19,926 bases of DNA from Prolixibacteraceae bacterium (GCA_009782655.1 WRIQ01000001.1:1-19926); one strand, 5' to 3'. Counted from the first letter of the stretch, positions 1 through 7,625 are shown. Program-made: numbers and translations. The notes: generated by a model not told the origin, from the sequence alone.

Positions 1-251
1 TTTACGAACCTTCGAAGGAGGAAATAATAAATGAGTTGATTCCGGCTGTGTTAAAAATGGGTTTTTTCCGTGTCCTGCTCGACTCCAATGCTGCAGAACA
101 TGGCGCCCGCATGACCTCTATGCACATCGCCACCGACAATGCCAGCGACCTGATTGGCGAATTAACGCTTCACTACAACAAAGTGCGTCAGGCGGCCATA
201 ACAAAAGAAATTGTCGAAATTTCGGGTGCCTCGAATGCCATGCAGGAATGA
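1..251 (+). CDS. atpG: ATP synthase F1 gamma subunit, 3' end only
   Basis: This is the C-terminal part of the gamma subunit, the central rotating stalk of the F1 sector of ATP synthase. The reading frame is open from position 3 to the TGA at 249-251, giving about 82 residues. The last helix carries the family's hallmark: AAEHGARMTSM, then an Asn-rich stretch (ATDNASDLI), then LTLHYNKVRQAAITKEI. This conserved C-terminal helix sits inside the alpha3beta3 ring. The gene starts to the left of the window, so the N-terminal half and its operon partners are not seen. It ends 23 bases before the stop codon of the convergent uvrA. An imperfect hairpin with a T-run follows the stop at once. Function and frame are secure, although only the tail is visible. 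Confidence 0.95.
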   Translation, partial: YEPSKEEIINELIPAVLKMGFFRVLLDSNAAEHGARMTSMHIATDNASDLIGELTLHYNKVRQAAITKEIVEISGASNAMQE

Positions 252-284
252 TTGTCAGGTGGCGAAAACCGCTGTCAATTTTTT
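252..284 (+). terminator. probable intrinsic terminator after atpG
   Basis: An imperfect hairpin begins one base after the atpG stop. The left arm starts TTGTCAGG and the right arm is CCGCTGTCAA, with a CGAAAA loop. The stem has one T-T mismatch and one bulged G, and it is followed by six T (279-284). The right arm overlaps the uvrA stop codon (275-277). The stem is imperfect, so this is a moderate call. Confidence 0.4.
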
Positions 285-3085
285 GTTTTCAACTTCTCCG
301 CCAGCGCTTTTCCTGTATGCGAATTCCCCACGTTAACCAATCCTTCAGGGACGCCTTCGTAAACAATCCGGCCGCCTTCGTTGCCACCTTCGGGACCCAA
401 ATCAATTATCCAGTCGGCGCTTTTTATGATGTCCAGATTGTGTTCTATTATGATAATGGTGTGGCCTCTTTCTATGAGCGAGTTGAATGATTCGAGCAAC
501 TTTTTGATGTCGTGGAAGTGGAGGCCTGTGGTCGGCTCGTCGAAAATAAACAGGGTGGGAGCGTCTTTCTCCTGGGCAAGAAAATAAGCGAGTTTCACGC
601 GTTGGCTTTCGCCGCCCGACAACGTACTCGACGATTGCCCAAGTTTGATGTAGCCCAGCCCCACATCTTGCAGCGGTTTTAGTTTTTTGATTATTTTTTT
701 CTCGGTTGTTGATTTTCCGGCGCCGAAAAGTTCTATTGCCTGATTGATGGTGAGATTGAGAATATCGTCGATGCTATTATCCCTGTAACGGACTTCCAGA
801 ACCTCTTCGCGGAAGCGTTTTCCGCCGCAGCTTTCGCACACTAAATATACATTGGCAAGGAACTGCATTTCTACTTTGATGATGCCTTCGCCCTGGCACT
901 CTTCGCAGCGGCCGCCATCCACATTGAACGAAAAATGCGAAGGATTGAAACCCATCAGTTTTGCCGCCTGCTGATCGGCAAAGAGTTTGCGAATTTCGTC
1001 GTAAGCTTTCAGGTAGGTCACGGGATTGGAACGCGAACTTTTGCCAATCGGATTCTGGTCCACAAATTCGACGGCTGTGAGCAGATGAACATCGCCCAAA
1101 AGTGCATCGTGGCTGCCTGTTCTTTCGCCGTAGGCGCCCACAATCTTTGAAATAGCAGGGTAGAGAACTTGCGAAATCAACGATGATTTTCCCGAGCCGC
1201 TCACGCCGGTGACAACCGTCATAATGTTAAGCGGAAATTTCACGCGCAGGTTTTTTAGGTTGTTCTCCCGTGCGCCCACAATTTCTATGAAGTTATTCCA
1301 CTTGCGCCGGTATGTTGGCACTTCAATGGATTTTTTTCCGGTCAGGTAATCGGCGGTGAGGCTGTTGTGGCTGTGCAGCAACTGGCTGTGATTTCCTTCG
1401 AAAACCACTTCGCCTCCCAAACGTCCTGCCAGCGGCCCCATGTCGATGATGTGGTCGGCGGTCAGCATGATTTCTTCGTCGTGTTCAACCACCAAAACCG
1501 TATTTCCCATATCTTTCAGCTTTTGCAATATACCGATGAGGCGTTGCGTGTCGCGGCTGTGCAATCCTATGCTGGGTTCGTCGAGTATGTATAGCGATCC
1601 GGTGAGGTTGCTGCCCAGCGAGGTCACCAGATTTATCCTTTGCGATTCGCCGCCCGACAAAGATGACGACAAACGGTTCAGGGTGAGGTAGTCCAGCCCC
1701 ACTTCGGTGAGAAACGAAACACGGTTGTTGATTTCGATGAGCAGCCGTTTGGCAATCTCCTCGTCGTGTTTGCCGAAGCTCAGGTTGTCGAAAAACCGCT
1801 TTAATTGGGACACGGGCATTAACACCAGTTCCTGAATGGAATGGTCGCCCACCTTCACATAATCGGTTTCTTTACGCAGGCGGCTCCCTTTACATTCGGG
1901 GCAAATGGTTTTGCCGCGGTAGCGCGACAGCATCACGCGGTATTGTATTTTATAGCTTTGTTCTTCGAGATGTTTGAAAAAGTTGTTCAGTCCTTCGAAC
2001 CAGCGGTTTCCCGTCCATATTAACCGACGTTGTTCATCAGTCAGCTCATAATAAGGTTTATGAATGGGAAAATCGAATTTGGCAGCGTTGTAAACCAGCC
2101 GGTCTTGCCACTCGCTCATTTTTTCGCCTCGCCAGCAAACAATGGCGTTTTGGTAAATGGAAAGCGATTTGTTGGGAATCACCAAATCTTCGTCGATGCC
2201 GATAATTTTCCCGTAACCTTCGCAGGTGGGGCAGGCGCCCATGGGATTGTTGAAGCTGAACAGATCGACAGATGGCTCTTCGAATGTAATGCCGTCGGCC
2301 TCAAATCGGTTTGAAAAATGCTTTTCGTTGACGCCATTGGCGGCGAATGCTTTGATGACGCACTCGCCGTGTCCTTCGTAAAAAGCGGTTTGCACCGAGT
2401 CGGCCATGCGGTTCATGTTGTCTTCGTCATGCGAGGCTTGCACCCTGTCGATAACCAGATTGCAGGAATCGCCGCAAAAATGGTTGTTCTTTTGCGCGAT
2501 CAGTTCATCGATATTAAAAATCTCGTTGTTGCTTTCTATCCTTGTAAAGCCCTGTTGCAAAAGCAATTCGATTTGCGGAAGATTGAAATCCTTGTTCTTG
2601 AAATATATGGGAGCGGCAATGATGATGCGCGTTCCGGGTTCATGGGAAACGATGTAGTCAACCACGTCGCTCACCGAATGGCGGGTTACCTCCTGTCCCG
2701 ACACGGGCGAAAAGGTTTTGCCAATGCGGGCGTATAACAATTTGAAATAGTCGTAAATCTCTGTCGATGTGCCTACCGTAGAACGGGGGTTGCGGTTGTT
2801 CACCTTTTGCTGGATGGCGATGGCCGGCGGAATACCTTTTATATAATCAGCTTCGGGCTTGTCGATACGCCCAAGGAACTGCCGCGCATACGACGATAAA
2901 CTCTCCACATAACGCCGCTGTCCCTCGGCAAACAGCGTGTCGAAAGCCAAAGATGACTTGCCCGAACCCGAAACTCCCGTAACGACATTAAATTTATTTC
3001 TGGGGATTAATAAGCTGATATCTTTTAAGTTATGTACTCTTACTCCTTTTAACTCAATACATTTGCAATCTTTACTTTTTAACAT
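275..3085 (-). CDS. uvrA: UvrA, excinuclease ABC subunit A
   Basis: UvrA is the ATP-driven damage sensor of nucleotide excision repair and loads UvrB onto lesions. This 936-residue protein has the usual length (E. coli about 940). It holds two ABC ATPase modules. Walker A GVSGSGKSS lies at residues 37-45 and again around 626-635. LSGGESQR signatures lie near 476-483 and 822-829, each followed by a DEPS or DEPTTGLH Walker B stretch. The C-terminal C4 zinc finger, which contacts damaged DNA in the family, is complete (C727, C730, C750, C753). The first zinc module keeps only its second pair (C285, C288). Where E. coli has Cys253/Cys256, this protein has Glu-Ala-Asp at about 262-264. It is divergent from the sigma factor gene and shares a 156-base upstream region with it. 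Confidence 0.97.
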   Translation of the reverse strand: MLKSKDCKCIELKGVRVHNLKDISLLIPRNKFNVVTGVSGSGKSSLAFDTLFAEGQRRYVESLSSYARQFLGRIDKPEADYIKGIPPAIAIQQKVNNRNPRSTVGTSTEIYDYFKLLYARIGKTFSPVSGQEVTRHSVSDVVDYIVSHEPGTRIIIAAPIYFKNKDFNLPQIELLLQQGFTRIESNNEIFNIDELIAQKNNHFCGDSCNLVIDRVQASHDEDNMNRMADSVQTAFYEGHGECVIKAFAANGVNEKHFSNRFEADGITFEEPSVDLFSFNNPMGACPTCEGYGKIIGIDEDLVIPNKSLSIYQNAIVCWRGEKMSEWQDRLVYNAAKFDFPIHKPYYELTDEQRRLIWTGNRWFEGLNNFFKHLEEQSYKIQYRVMLSRYRGKTICPECKGSRLRKETDYVKVGDHSIQELVLMPVSQLKRFFDNLSFGKHDEEIAKRLLIEINNRVSFLTEVGLDYLTLNRLSSSLSGGESQRINLVTSLGSNLTGSLYILDEPSIGLHSRDTQRLIGILQKLKDMGNTVLVVEHDEEIMLTADHIIDMGPLAGRLGGEVVFEGNHSQLLHSHNSLTADYLTGKKSIEVPTYRRKWNNFIEIVGARENNLKNLRVKFPLNIMTVVTGVSGSGKSSLISQVLYPAISKIVGAYGERTGSHDALLGDVHLLTAVEFVDQNPIGKSSRSNPVTYLKAYDEIRKLFADQQAAKLMGFNPSHFSFNVDGGRCEECQGEGIIKVEMQFLANVYLVCESCGGKRFREEVLEVRYRDNSIDDILNLTINQAIELFGAGKSTTEKKIIKKLKPLQDVGLGYIKLGQSSSTLSGGESQRVKLAYFLAQEKDAPTLFIFDEPTTGLHFHDIKKLLESFNSLIERGHTIIIIEHNLDIIKSADWIIDLGPEGGNEGGRIVYEGVPEGLVNVGNSHTGKALAEKLKTKN

Positions 3086-3156
3086 TTTTTGCAGAAAAAA
3101 TTATAATGTGAAAAAAATTTGCATATTTCATAAAAAAAATTCATTTTTACACCCGA

Positions 3157-3164
3157 CAAAATTA
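3157..3164 (-). promoter_or_regulatory. candidate -7 element for uvrA
   Basis: Read on the minus strand this is TAATTTTG, an exact match to the Bacteroidota -7 consensus TAnnTTTG. A TTTA word lies about 18 bases upstream where a -33 TTTG would be expected. It would give a leader of roughly 65 bases before the uvrA ATG at 3085. AT-rich DNA makes chance matches likely. Confidence 0.4.
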
Positions 3165-3241
3165 AGAATAGTTTTAACTCATTAAACTTTGTAGGCCTAT
3201 TGACGACAACTTTACTATTTGTTCCTTAAAAATAGAAAGCA

Positions 3242-3835
3242 ATGTTAAATGCAGAAAAATTGAATGACAACGAACTCGTTCAGCATTTCGTCAATGGGGA
3301 TTTTGAATCCATCGAAATATTAATTAACAGGCATAAGAATCGTGTTTATTCTTATATACTGCTTGTTGTGAAAAACCAAGATTTGGCGCAGGATATTTTC
3401 CAAGATACTTTCATCAAAGTTATCCGCTCGTTGAAGCATGGAAAATATGTGGAAAATGGGAAGTTTATTTCTTGGGTTTTACGCATTTCGCATAATCTCA
3501 TCATCGACCATTTCAGACGCGAAAAGCTGAATGCAACCATCTCTAACGACAGTTGCGAAACCGATATTTTCAATTCGCAGAAATTCTCCGATGTCAATAT
3601 CGAAGACCAGATGATAACCAACCAGATTCTTTTCGAGGTGAAAGAGCTGATTAAGGAATTGCCCGAAGATCAACAGCAGGTTATTTACATGCGGCATTAT
3701 ATGGGGCTTAGTTTTAAGGAAATAGCCGACCAGACCGATGTCAGTATCAACACCGCACTGGGGCGCATGCGTTATGCTCTGATAAACCTTCGGAAAATTA
3801 TTGAGAAGAAAAATCTTACATTGACCAAGATTTAA
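3242..3835 (+). CDS. ECF-type sigma-70 family RNA polymerase sigma factor
   Basis: This 197-residue alternative sigma factor would direct RNA polymerase to a small regulon. Region 2 spans about residues 24-93, with the core-binding stretch DLAQDIFQDTF at 47-57 and a following Trp/Arg-rich segment (FISWVLRISHNLIIDHFRRE) for -10 recognition. Region 4 spans about 133-186: LPEDQQQVIYMRHYMGLSFKEIA, then a helix-turn-helix (VSINTALGRMRYAL). A charged linker separates the two, and there is no region 1 or 3, as expected for the ECF group. There is no recognisable anti-sigma factor with a membrane segment next to it. The only downstream neighbour is a small soluble orphan 58 bases away. It is divergent from uvrA. 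The family is clear; the regulon and the activating signal are unknown. Confidence 0.93.
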   Translation: MLNAEKLNDNELVQHFVNGDFESIEILINRHKNRVYSYILLVVKNQDLAQDIFQDTFIKVIRSLKHGKYVENGKFISWVLRISHNLIIDHFRREKLNATISNDSCETDIFNSQKFSDVNIEDQMITNQILFEVKELIKELPEDQQQVIYMRHYMGLSFKEIADQTDVSINTALGRMRYALINLRKIIEKKNLTLTKI

Positions 3836-3893
3836 CCTTTATTAACACAATATTAACAAGCGAGGCGTCGTTTATTTTCAAAAATAAATTGTA

Positions 3894-4130
3894 ATGATGC
3901 CTATGAGTAAAATTTCTACGTTGATTTTTCTTATCAATCAGATTAATAAAGATTATAAAACTTTATCGGTTTTGCATTCGTCGGAAGAAGGCGAAGAGAC
4001 CTGTCTGAAAGATAAAAAGGGGTTATTTGCCCCGCCGCAGGAGTCGGTAAACGCAATCTTAAATTACGCCAAATCGCTTGAGGTGAAAGAAACCGAAGCA
4101 GTTGGTAAAGTTGAATGGGTTCTTAATTAA
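3894..4130 (+). CDS. small protein of unknown function downstream of the sigma factor
   Basis: I do not recognise a domain here. From the ATG at 3894 the product is 78 residues. The ATG at 3903 (MSKISTLIF) gives 75 residues and is equally plausible, because neither has a clear ribosome binding site. There is no lasting hydrophobic segment or signal peptide, so it should be cytoplasmic. The middle is acidic (SSEEGEE), and the C-terminal half reads like an amphipathic helix (PQESVNAILNYAKSLEV). It lies 58 bases after the sigma factor on the same strand and just before a strong terminator, so the two genes probably form one transcript. A role in controlling the sigma factor is only an inference from position. 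Reading-frame length and terminator placement support a real gene. Confidence 0.65.
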   Translation: MMPMSKISTLIFLINQINKDYKTLSVLHSSEEGEETCLKDKKGLFAPPQESVNAILNYAKSLEVKETEAVGKVEWVLN

Positions 4131-4136
4131 AAATGT

Positions 4137-4167
4137 AAAAATCCCGGAGTTACGCTTCGGGATTTTT
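4137..4167 (+). terminator. strong intrinsic terminator after the sigma factor operon
   Basis: The stem AAAAATCCCG / CGGGATTTTT is perfect, extended inward by GAG/CTT pairs (one G-T wobble) around a short loop, and runs into a T-tract (4163-4170). It begins 6 bases after the stop codon of the small orphan gene. The A-run on the left arm means it could also act on the minus strand. Confidence 0.85.
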
Positions 4168-4170
4168 TTT

Positions 4171-4425
4171 GGTTCAAAAATTTCTTCACTTCTTCCCTGC
4201 ACTATTTCCGTGAAACCAAAATTCCTTCACATCTTTTTTGCGGAAAATCACCGTTGCCTATAAATTTTTCTCCACTTGCAGCATTTCCCGGCAGCAAAGT
4301 TTCCCGCCTTGAGGCGTAATTAATATTCTGGTTTATTAACACTTACATTCAAATTGCTCAATTTTGGCGCGGAAATATATCCCGACAGGAAAATAAATGT
4401 AAATTTTTTAAAAAAATATCGATTT
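4171..4425. other. non-coding stretch without recognised content
   Basis: This is the larger part of a 357-base gap between the terminator at 4137-4167 and the stomatin-like gene. I see no credible reading frame, tRNA or riboswitch core. It is AT-rich, with a pyrimidine-rich left half (two similar words, ATTTCTTCACTTC and ATTCCTTCACATC) and scattered ATATC words near the right end (4377-4381 and 4416-4420). It could hold upstream regulatory sites for the operon to its right. Confidence 0.5.
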
Positions 4426-4459
4426 TTTGTTGTTTGCATTATTCAAAATAATATCTTTG
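4426..4459 (+). promoter_or_regulatory. promoter of the SPFH operon
   Basis: TATCTTTG at 4452-4459 is an exact Bacteroidota -7 element (TAnnTTTG). A -33 type TTG lies at 4430-4432, 19 bases upstream, with TTTG at 4426-4429 as an alternative (22 bases). The spacing is close to the 19-21 known for this phylum. The transcript would start near 4466, about 20 bases before the ATG at 4488. It is the best-formed promoter in the window. Confidence 0.7.
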
Positions 4460-4478
4460 TGATATCATTTTAATATCA
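4450..4478 (+). promoter_or_regulatory. candidate operator: three ATATC words at 11-base spacing
   Basis: AATATC (4450-4455), GATATC (4461-4466) and AATATC (4472-4477) repeat with an exact 11-base period, so all three face the same side of the helix. They overlap the -7 element and the predicted start point. The last two also lie in an inverted repeat, TGATAT-N7-ATATCA (4460-4478). Ribbon-helix-helix proteins often bind tandem half-sites about one helical turn apart, and an Arc-type protein is encoded in this operon. The link is an inference. Confidence 0.4.
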
Positions 4479-4487
4479 AAATAAATC

Positions 4488-5333
4488 ATGGAAAAAAATT
4501 ATTCACCACTTTCGGGCTACCTGTTTGTACTGATTGGTTTGGTGCTTCTGGGGGCTGTAATTCTTTGTTTTTTTACAAAGATGATTCTAATCGCAATACT
4601 TGCTGTCTTGATTCTTATTGTTATCAGCGTTGGTTTCTTGATTGTTGAACCCAATGAAAGTTCGGTTCTTGTGCTTTTCGGGGCCTACAAAGGAAGCGTG
4701 AAGCGGAACGGTTTCTACTGGGTCAATCCTTTCTTTACGAAGAAGAAAATATCGCTTCGCGCGCGGAATATCGATTCGGAACCTATCAAAGTGAACGATA
4801 AGATTGGAAATCCCATTATGATTGGTGTGGTGTTGGTTTGGCGCGTGCAGGAAACATTTAAAGCTGCTTTTCAGGTCGACAACTACGAATATTTCGTAAA
4901 CGTACAAACCGAAGCGGCTATTCGTAAGTTGGCAGGTTTGTATTCGTACGACAATTTTGAAGATGAAGACGCCGGGGTCACGTTGCGCGGCGGTGGCGAA
5001 GAGGTGAACGAGCAGTTGGAAAAAGAGCTTGCCGAGCGCCTCAATATTGCCGGCGTTGAAGTAATGGAAGCGCGAATCAATTATCTTGCTTATGCTCAGG
5101 AAATTGCCCAGTCGATGCTCAAACGGCAGCAGGCGGCGGCAATTGTGGCGGCACGCTATAAAATTGTTGAAGGCGCTGTCAGCATGGTCGAAATGGCGTT
5201 GGAGGAGTTGAGCAACAAGCAAGTTGTCGAACTCGACGAAGATAAAAAAGCGACCATGGTTAGCAACCTGATGGTAGTGCTTTGCGGCGACAAAGAAACT
5301 ACGCCGATTGTAAACGCAGGAACCTTGTATTAA
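4488..5333 (+). CDS. SPFH/stomatin-like membrane protein
   Basis: SPFH (stomatin, prohibitin, flotillin) proteins form membrane-anchored oligomeric scaffolds or cages that organise membrane patches and partner proteins. This one has 281 residues. Two hydrophobic segments lie at about 10-29 and 33-52, followed by an SPFH-like domain at about 52-215. Typical features are VEPNESSVLVLFGAYKGSVKRNGFYWVNPF near the start, a central VVLVWRV strand, and a charged helix with YAQEIAQSMLKRQQAAAIVAAR. The short C-terminal tail ends in GTLY. There is no NfeD or flotillin-style extension. It is the first gene of a four-gene operon, 19 bases before the next gene, and directly behind a well-formed promoter. 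The family is secure; the physiological role is not known from the sequence. Confidence 0.9.
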   Translation: MEKNYSPLSGYLFVLIGLVLLGAVILCFFTKMILIAILAVLILIVISVGFLIVEPNESSVLVLFGAYKGSVKRNGFYWVNPFFTKKKISLRARNIDSEPIKVNDKIGNPIMIGVVLVWRVQETFKAAFQVDNYEYFVNVQTEAAIRKLAGLYSYDNFEDEDAGVTLRGGGEEVNEQLEKELAERLNIAGVEVMEARINYLAYAQEIAQSMLKRQQAAAIVAARYKIVEGAVSMVEMALEELSNKQVVELDEDKKATMVSNLMVVLCGDKETTPIVNAGTLY

Positions 5334-5352
5334 TCCACTTAATCCATAGGCC

Positions 5353-5880
5353 ATGGGAAAAATATACCATAAGGAAGAACAACGCTACACCCAATGGTGG
5401 TTGTGGCTGTTGATTTTGCTGGTTTTTGCGGTTTCAACACTGCCGTTATGGTATATTTTCATCGAAGATGTTGCACAACGGCGCAGTCAAGGGGTGTCCG
5501 TAAGTTATAGTAGTGAATTGCTGCTTACGTCGGTGATTACTACCGGAATCATGTTGTTTTTTGTGCTGATGTTCAAATTTATAAAATTGGAAACGGAAAT
5601 TAATTCTGAAGCGATCAGGTTTCGCTATGCCCCTTTTGTCAATAAATGGAAGCTGATAAAAGCCTCAACTATCGAGTCTTGGTCGGTAGAAAAATTTGTG
5701 CCTTCCAAATTTGGCGGATATGGAATAAAGATAAAGTTCAGGAGGCAAAAATCATATACGGTTTATGGGAGGCTCTGCCTGAAACTGGTTCTGAAAGGCG
5801 GGCAAATCGTTATGATAGGAACGCAGCAAAAGAGTTCCATCGAATATGCCATAAAAAAAATGATGCAAAACAATCAGTAA
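5353..5880 (+). CDS. two-pass membrane protein with PH-like cytosolic domain
   Basis: This 175-residue protein has two clear membrane helices (about 14-36 and 56-77), then a beta-rich domain of about 95 residues. The pattern ETEINSEAIRFRYAPF, followed by an FGGYGIKIKF motif, a strand with Tyr and Gly (YTVYGRLCLKLVL) and IGTQQKSSIEYAIKKM, resembles bacterial PH-like domains attached to membrane anchors. The Gly-Gly-Tyr-Gly turn and the closing Ile-Gly-Thr with terminal helix are the parts I rely on. It lies between the SPFH gene and the Arc-type gene with short gaps (19 and 28 bases), so it is probably co-transcribed and may be a membrane partner of the SPFH protein. The family name is uncertain; the membrane topology is a firm reading. 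Confidence 0.75.
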   Translation: MGKIYHKEEQRYTQWWLWLLILLVFAVSTLPLWYIFIEDVAQRRSQGVSVSYSSELLLTSVITTGIMLFFVLMFKFIKLETEINSEAIRFRYAPFVNKWKLIKASTIESWSVEKFVPSKFGGYGIKIKFRRQKSYTVYGRLCLKLVLKGGQIVMIGTQQKSSIEYAIKKMMQNNQ

Positions 5881-5908
5881 CAAACGAAATTTGCAAGCTC
5901 GGAAAACA

Positions 5909-6097
5909 ATGATGAAGAAAAAAACATTTGCATTACGTGTTGACAGCGACATACTTTCATCGGTTGAAAAATGGGCTTCCGACGAATTCCGTAGCGTCAA
6001 CGGGCAGCTTGAATGGATTATCTACAATGCGCTGAAAGATGCAAAACGTTTGAAAAAGAAAGCAGAAAAGAAAACCGAAACTGAAAATCAAAACTGA
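5909..6097 (+). CDS. Arc-type ribbon-helix-helix DNA-binding protein
   Basis: This short basic protein (62 residues from the ATG at 5909; the ATG at 5912 is one codon shorter) matches the Arc/MetJ fold. The strand KKKTFALRVD would enter the DNA major groove as a dimer. Helix A (SDILSSVEKWASDEF), the RSVNGQLEWII turn and helix B (NALKDAKRLKKK) follow. The RSVNxxL pattern closely mirrors Arc repressor (RSVNSEI). The tail is Lys/Glu rich. A TTG at 5891 in the same frame would add six residues but looks unlikely. It sits 5 bases before the hydrolase gene. No toxin gene lies beside it, so it is more likely an operon regulator than an antitoxin. The three phased ATATC words in the operon promoter are its most obvious possible target. 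Confidence 0.85.
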   Translation: MMKKKTFALRVDSDILSSVEKWASDEFRSVNGQLEWIIYNALKDAKRLKKKAEKKTETENQN

Positions 6098-6102
6098 AAA
6101 TT

Positions 6103-7506
6103 ATGGTAAAGATATTTTTTATAATCGGATTGCTGTTAGCTTCGTTTCTAACGAAAGCACAGGACATAACCGGGCAATGGTATGGAATGTTTACTGCACC
6201 GGGTACACAATTGCGTATCGTTTTCAATATTGAAAAAGAAGAAGAAACATACAAAGCCACCATGGATAGTCCCGATCAGAATGCTACGGGAGTACCTGTT
6301 TCATCAATAACATTTATCGACAACAAGTTGGAAATTGGTATAAAAATAATAATGGCCGGATATTCAGGCGAATTGAAGGCTGATGGCTCCATTGAAGGAA
6401 AATTCAGTCAGATGGGAATGTCGTTCGATATGAATCTTTTGCGGCAACCCGTTGAGAAGACGGTTTATTCGCGTCCACAGGAACCGAAACCCCCTTATCC
6501 ATATCACACCGAGGATGTTAAATTTCATAACAATATTGATGATATTACACTGGCTGGAACATTTACGCGTCCGCAGGAAGCGGGTAGATACGCCGCTGCG
6601 GTGCTTATCAGCGGCAGCGGAGCGCAAAACCGCGACGAGGAGATATATGAACATAAGCCATTCAAGGTGCTTGCCGATCACTTGGCTCGCAACGGTATCG
6701 CTGTTCTCCGTTTCGATGATCGCGGCGTAAACCAGTCGGGAGGTTCGCGTGCAGGCACCAGCGCCGATTTTGCCAACGATGTGCGTGCATCTGTCGATTT
6801 TCTGAAGGATCGCGATGATGTCAATGCAGCACAAATCGGATTGATAGGCCACAGCGAAGGCGGAATTATAGCGCCGATTGTTGCAGCAGGGCAAAATGAC
6901 GTCGCTTTTATCGTAAGCCTTGCCGGAACAGGCGTTCCCGGCGACAGCATCCTGCTTTTGCAACAGGCCCTCATAGCAAGAGTGCAAGGAGCATCCGACG
7001 ATGAAATACAATCGGCTCAACTGCTTAACAGGGGCGCTTTTCGGATTGTTAGGGAATATCACCGAAGCGACTCTCTACCGCAAAAATTATCGGATTATTT
7101 CAGGGAAAATAAAAATATTTTGCAGGCTTCGCAGCTTACGCAAGGAATGTCTGAAGAGCAATACATTTCAGTTTTGACGGCACAATGCTCAAACCCGTGG
7201 ATGGTATATTTCATTAATTACGATCCTGCGCCTACGCTCGAAAGGGTGAAATGCCCCTTTTTGGCGCTCAATGGCAGCAAAGATTTGCAGGCTCCGGCTG
7301 AAGTTAACTTATCGGCCATTGGAAATGCATTGAAAAAAGGCGGAAATAAAAACTATAAAACGAAAGAGTTGGCCAACCTGAACCATCTTTTTCAGGAATG
7401 TGAAACAGGCAGTCCTGCTGAATATATCGAAATTGAAGAAACTTTTTCTCCGAAAGCGCTCAACGAAATTTCGGAATGGTTGAAATCGGTTTTGAATATA
7501 AAATGA
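6103..7506 (+). CDS. exported alpha/beta hydrolase
   Basis: This 467-residue serine hydrolase has an N-terminal signal sequence (hydrophobic core about 4-16, cleavage likely near TKAQ at 17-20), so it should act in the periplasm or outside. Residues about 21-115 form a beta-rich domain (GQWYGMFTAPG, LRIVFNIEKEEE) that often precedes such hydrolases in Bacteroidota. The hydrolase domain follows, with a strand-turn VLISGSGAQNRDEE, the nucleophile elbow GHSEGG (Ser251), a likely acid Asp394 in LALNGSKD, and His428 in LNHLF. The complete triad suggests an active esterase, acylaminopeptidase-like or thioesterase-like enzyme; the substrate cannot be told. It is the last gene of the SPFH operon, 5 bases after the Arc-type gene, and ends before a perfect bidirectional terminator. 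Confidence 0.9.
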   Translation: MVKIFFIIGLLLASFLTKAQDITGQWYGMFTAPGTQLRIVFNIEKEEETYKATMDSPDQNATGVPVSSITFIDNKLEIGIKIIMAGYSGELKADGSIEGKFSQMGMSFDMNLLRQPVEKTVYSRPQEPKPPYPYHTEDVKFHNNIDDITLAGTFTRPQEAGRYAAAVLISGSGAQNRDEEIYEHKPFKVLADHLARNGIAVLRFDDRGVNQSGGSRAGTSADFANDVRASVDFLKDRDDVNAAQIGLIGHSEGGIIAPIVAAGQNDVAFIVSLAGTGVPGDSILLLQQALIARVQGASDDEIQSAQLLNRGAFRIVREYHRSDSLPQKLSDYFRENKNILQASQLTQGMSEEQYISVLTAQCSNPWMVYFINYDPAPTLERVKCPFLALNGSKDLQAPAEVNLSAIGNALKKGGNKNYKTKELANLNHLFQECETGSPAEYIEIEETFSPKALNEISEWLKSVLNIK

Positions 7507-7545
7507 ATATTGCTGACAGACAATAATATAAAATGATTTTTCTAT

Positions 7546-7625
7546 ATTTTTTGTGTTACTATAAATCTTATTTTTTTATGCTACTACATTAAAATTTTGT
7601 GTTATTTATTTTTTTATGTTACTAC
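7546..7625. repeat. short AT-rich direct repeats
   Basis: TTATTTTTTTATGCTACTAC (7568-7587) and TTATTTTTTTATGTTACTAC (7606-7625) differ at a single base and start 38 bases apart. A weaker third copy, ATTTTTTGTGTTACTATA, lies just upstream (about 7546-7563). They fill the gap between the hydrolase and the terminator. No function is evident. Confidence 0.6.

Noticed and set aside
4587..5354. Long minus-strand reading frame (255 codons) opposite the SPFH gene
   Set aside because: It is a shadow of the SPFH gene, lacks family features and has no supporting promoter; the plus-strand protein has clear domain structure.
5909..6097. Arc-type protein as an antitoxin
   Set aside because: No toxin-sized partner lies beside it; its neighbours are membrane and hydrolase genes, so a regulator is more likely.
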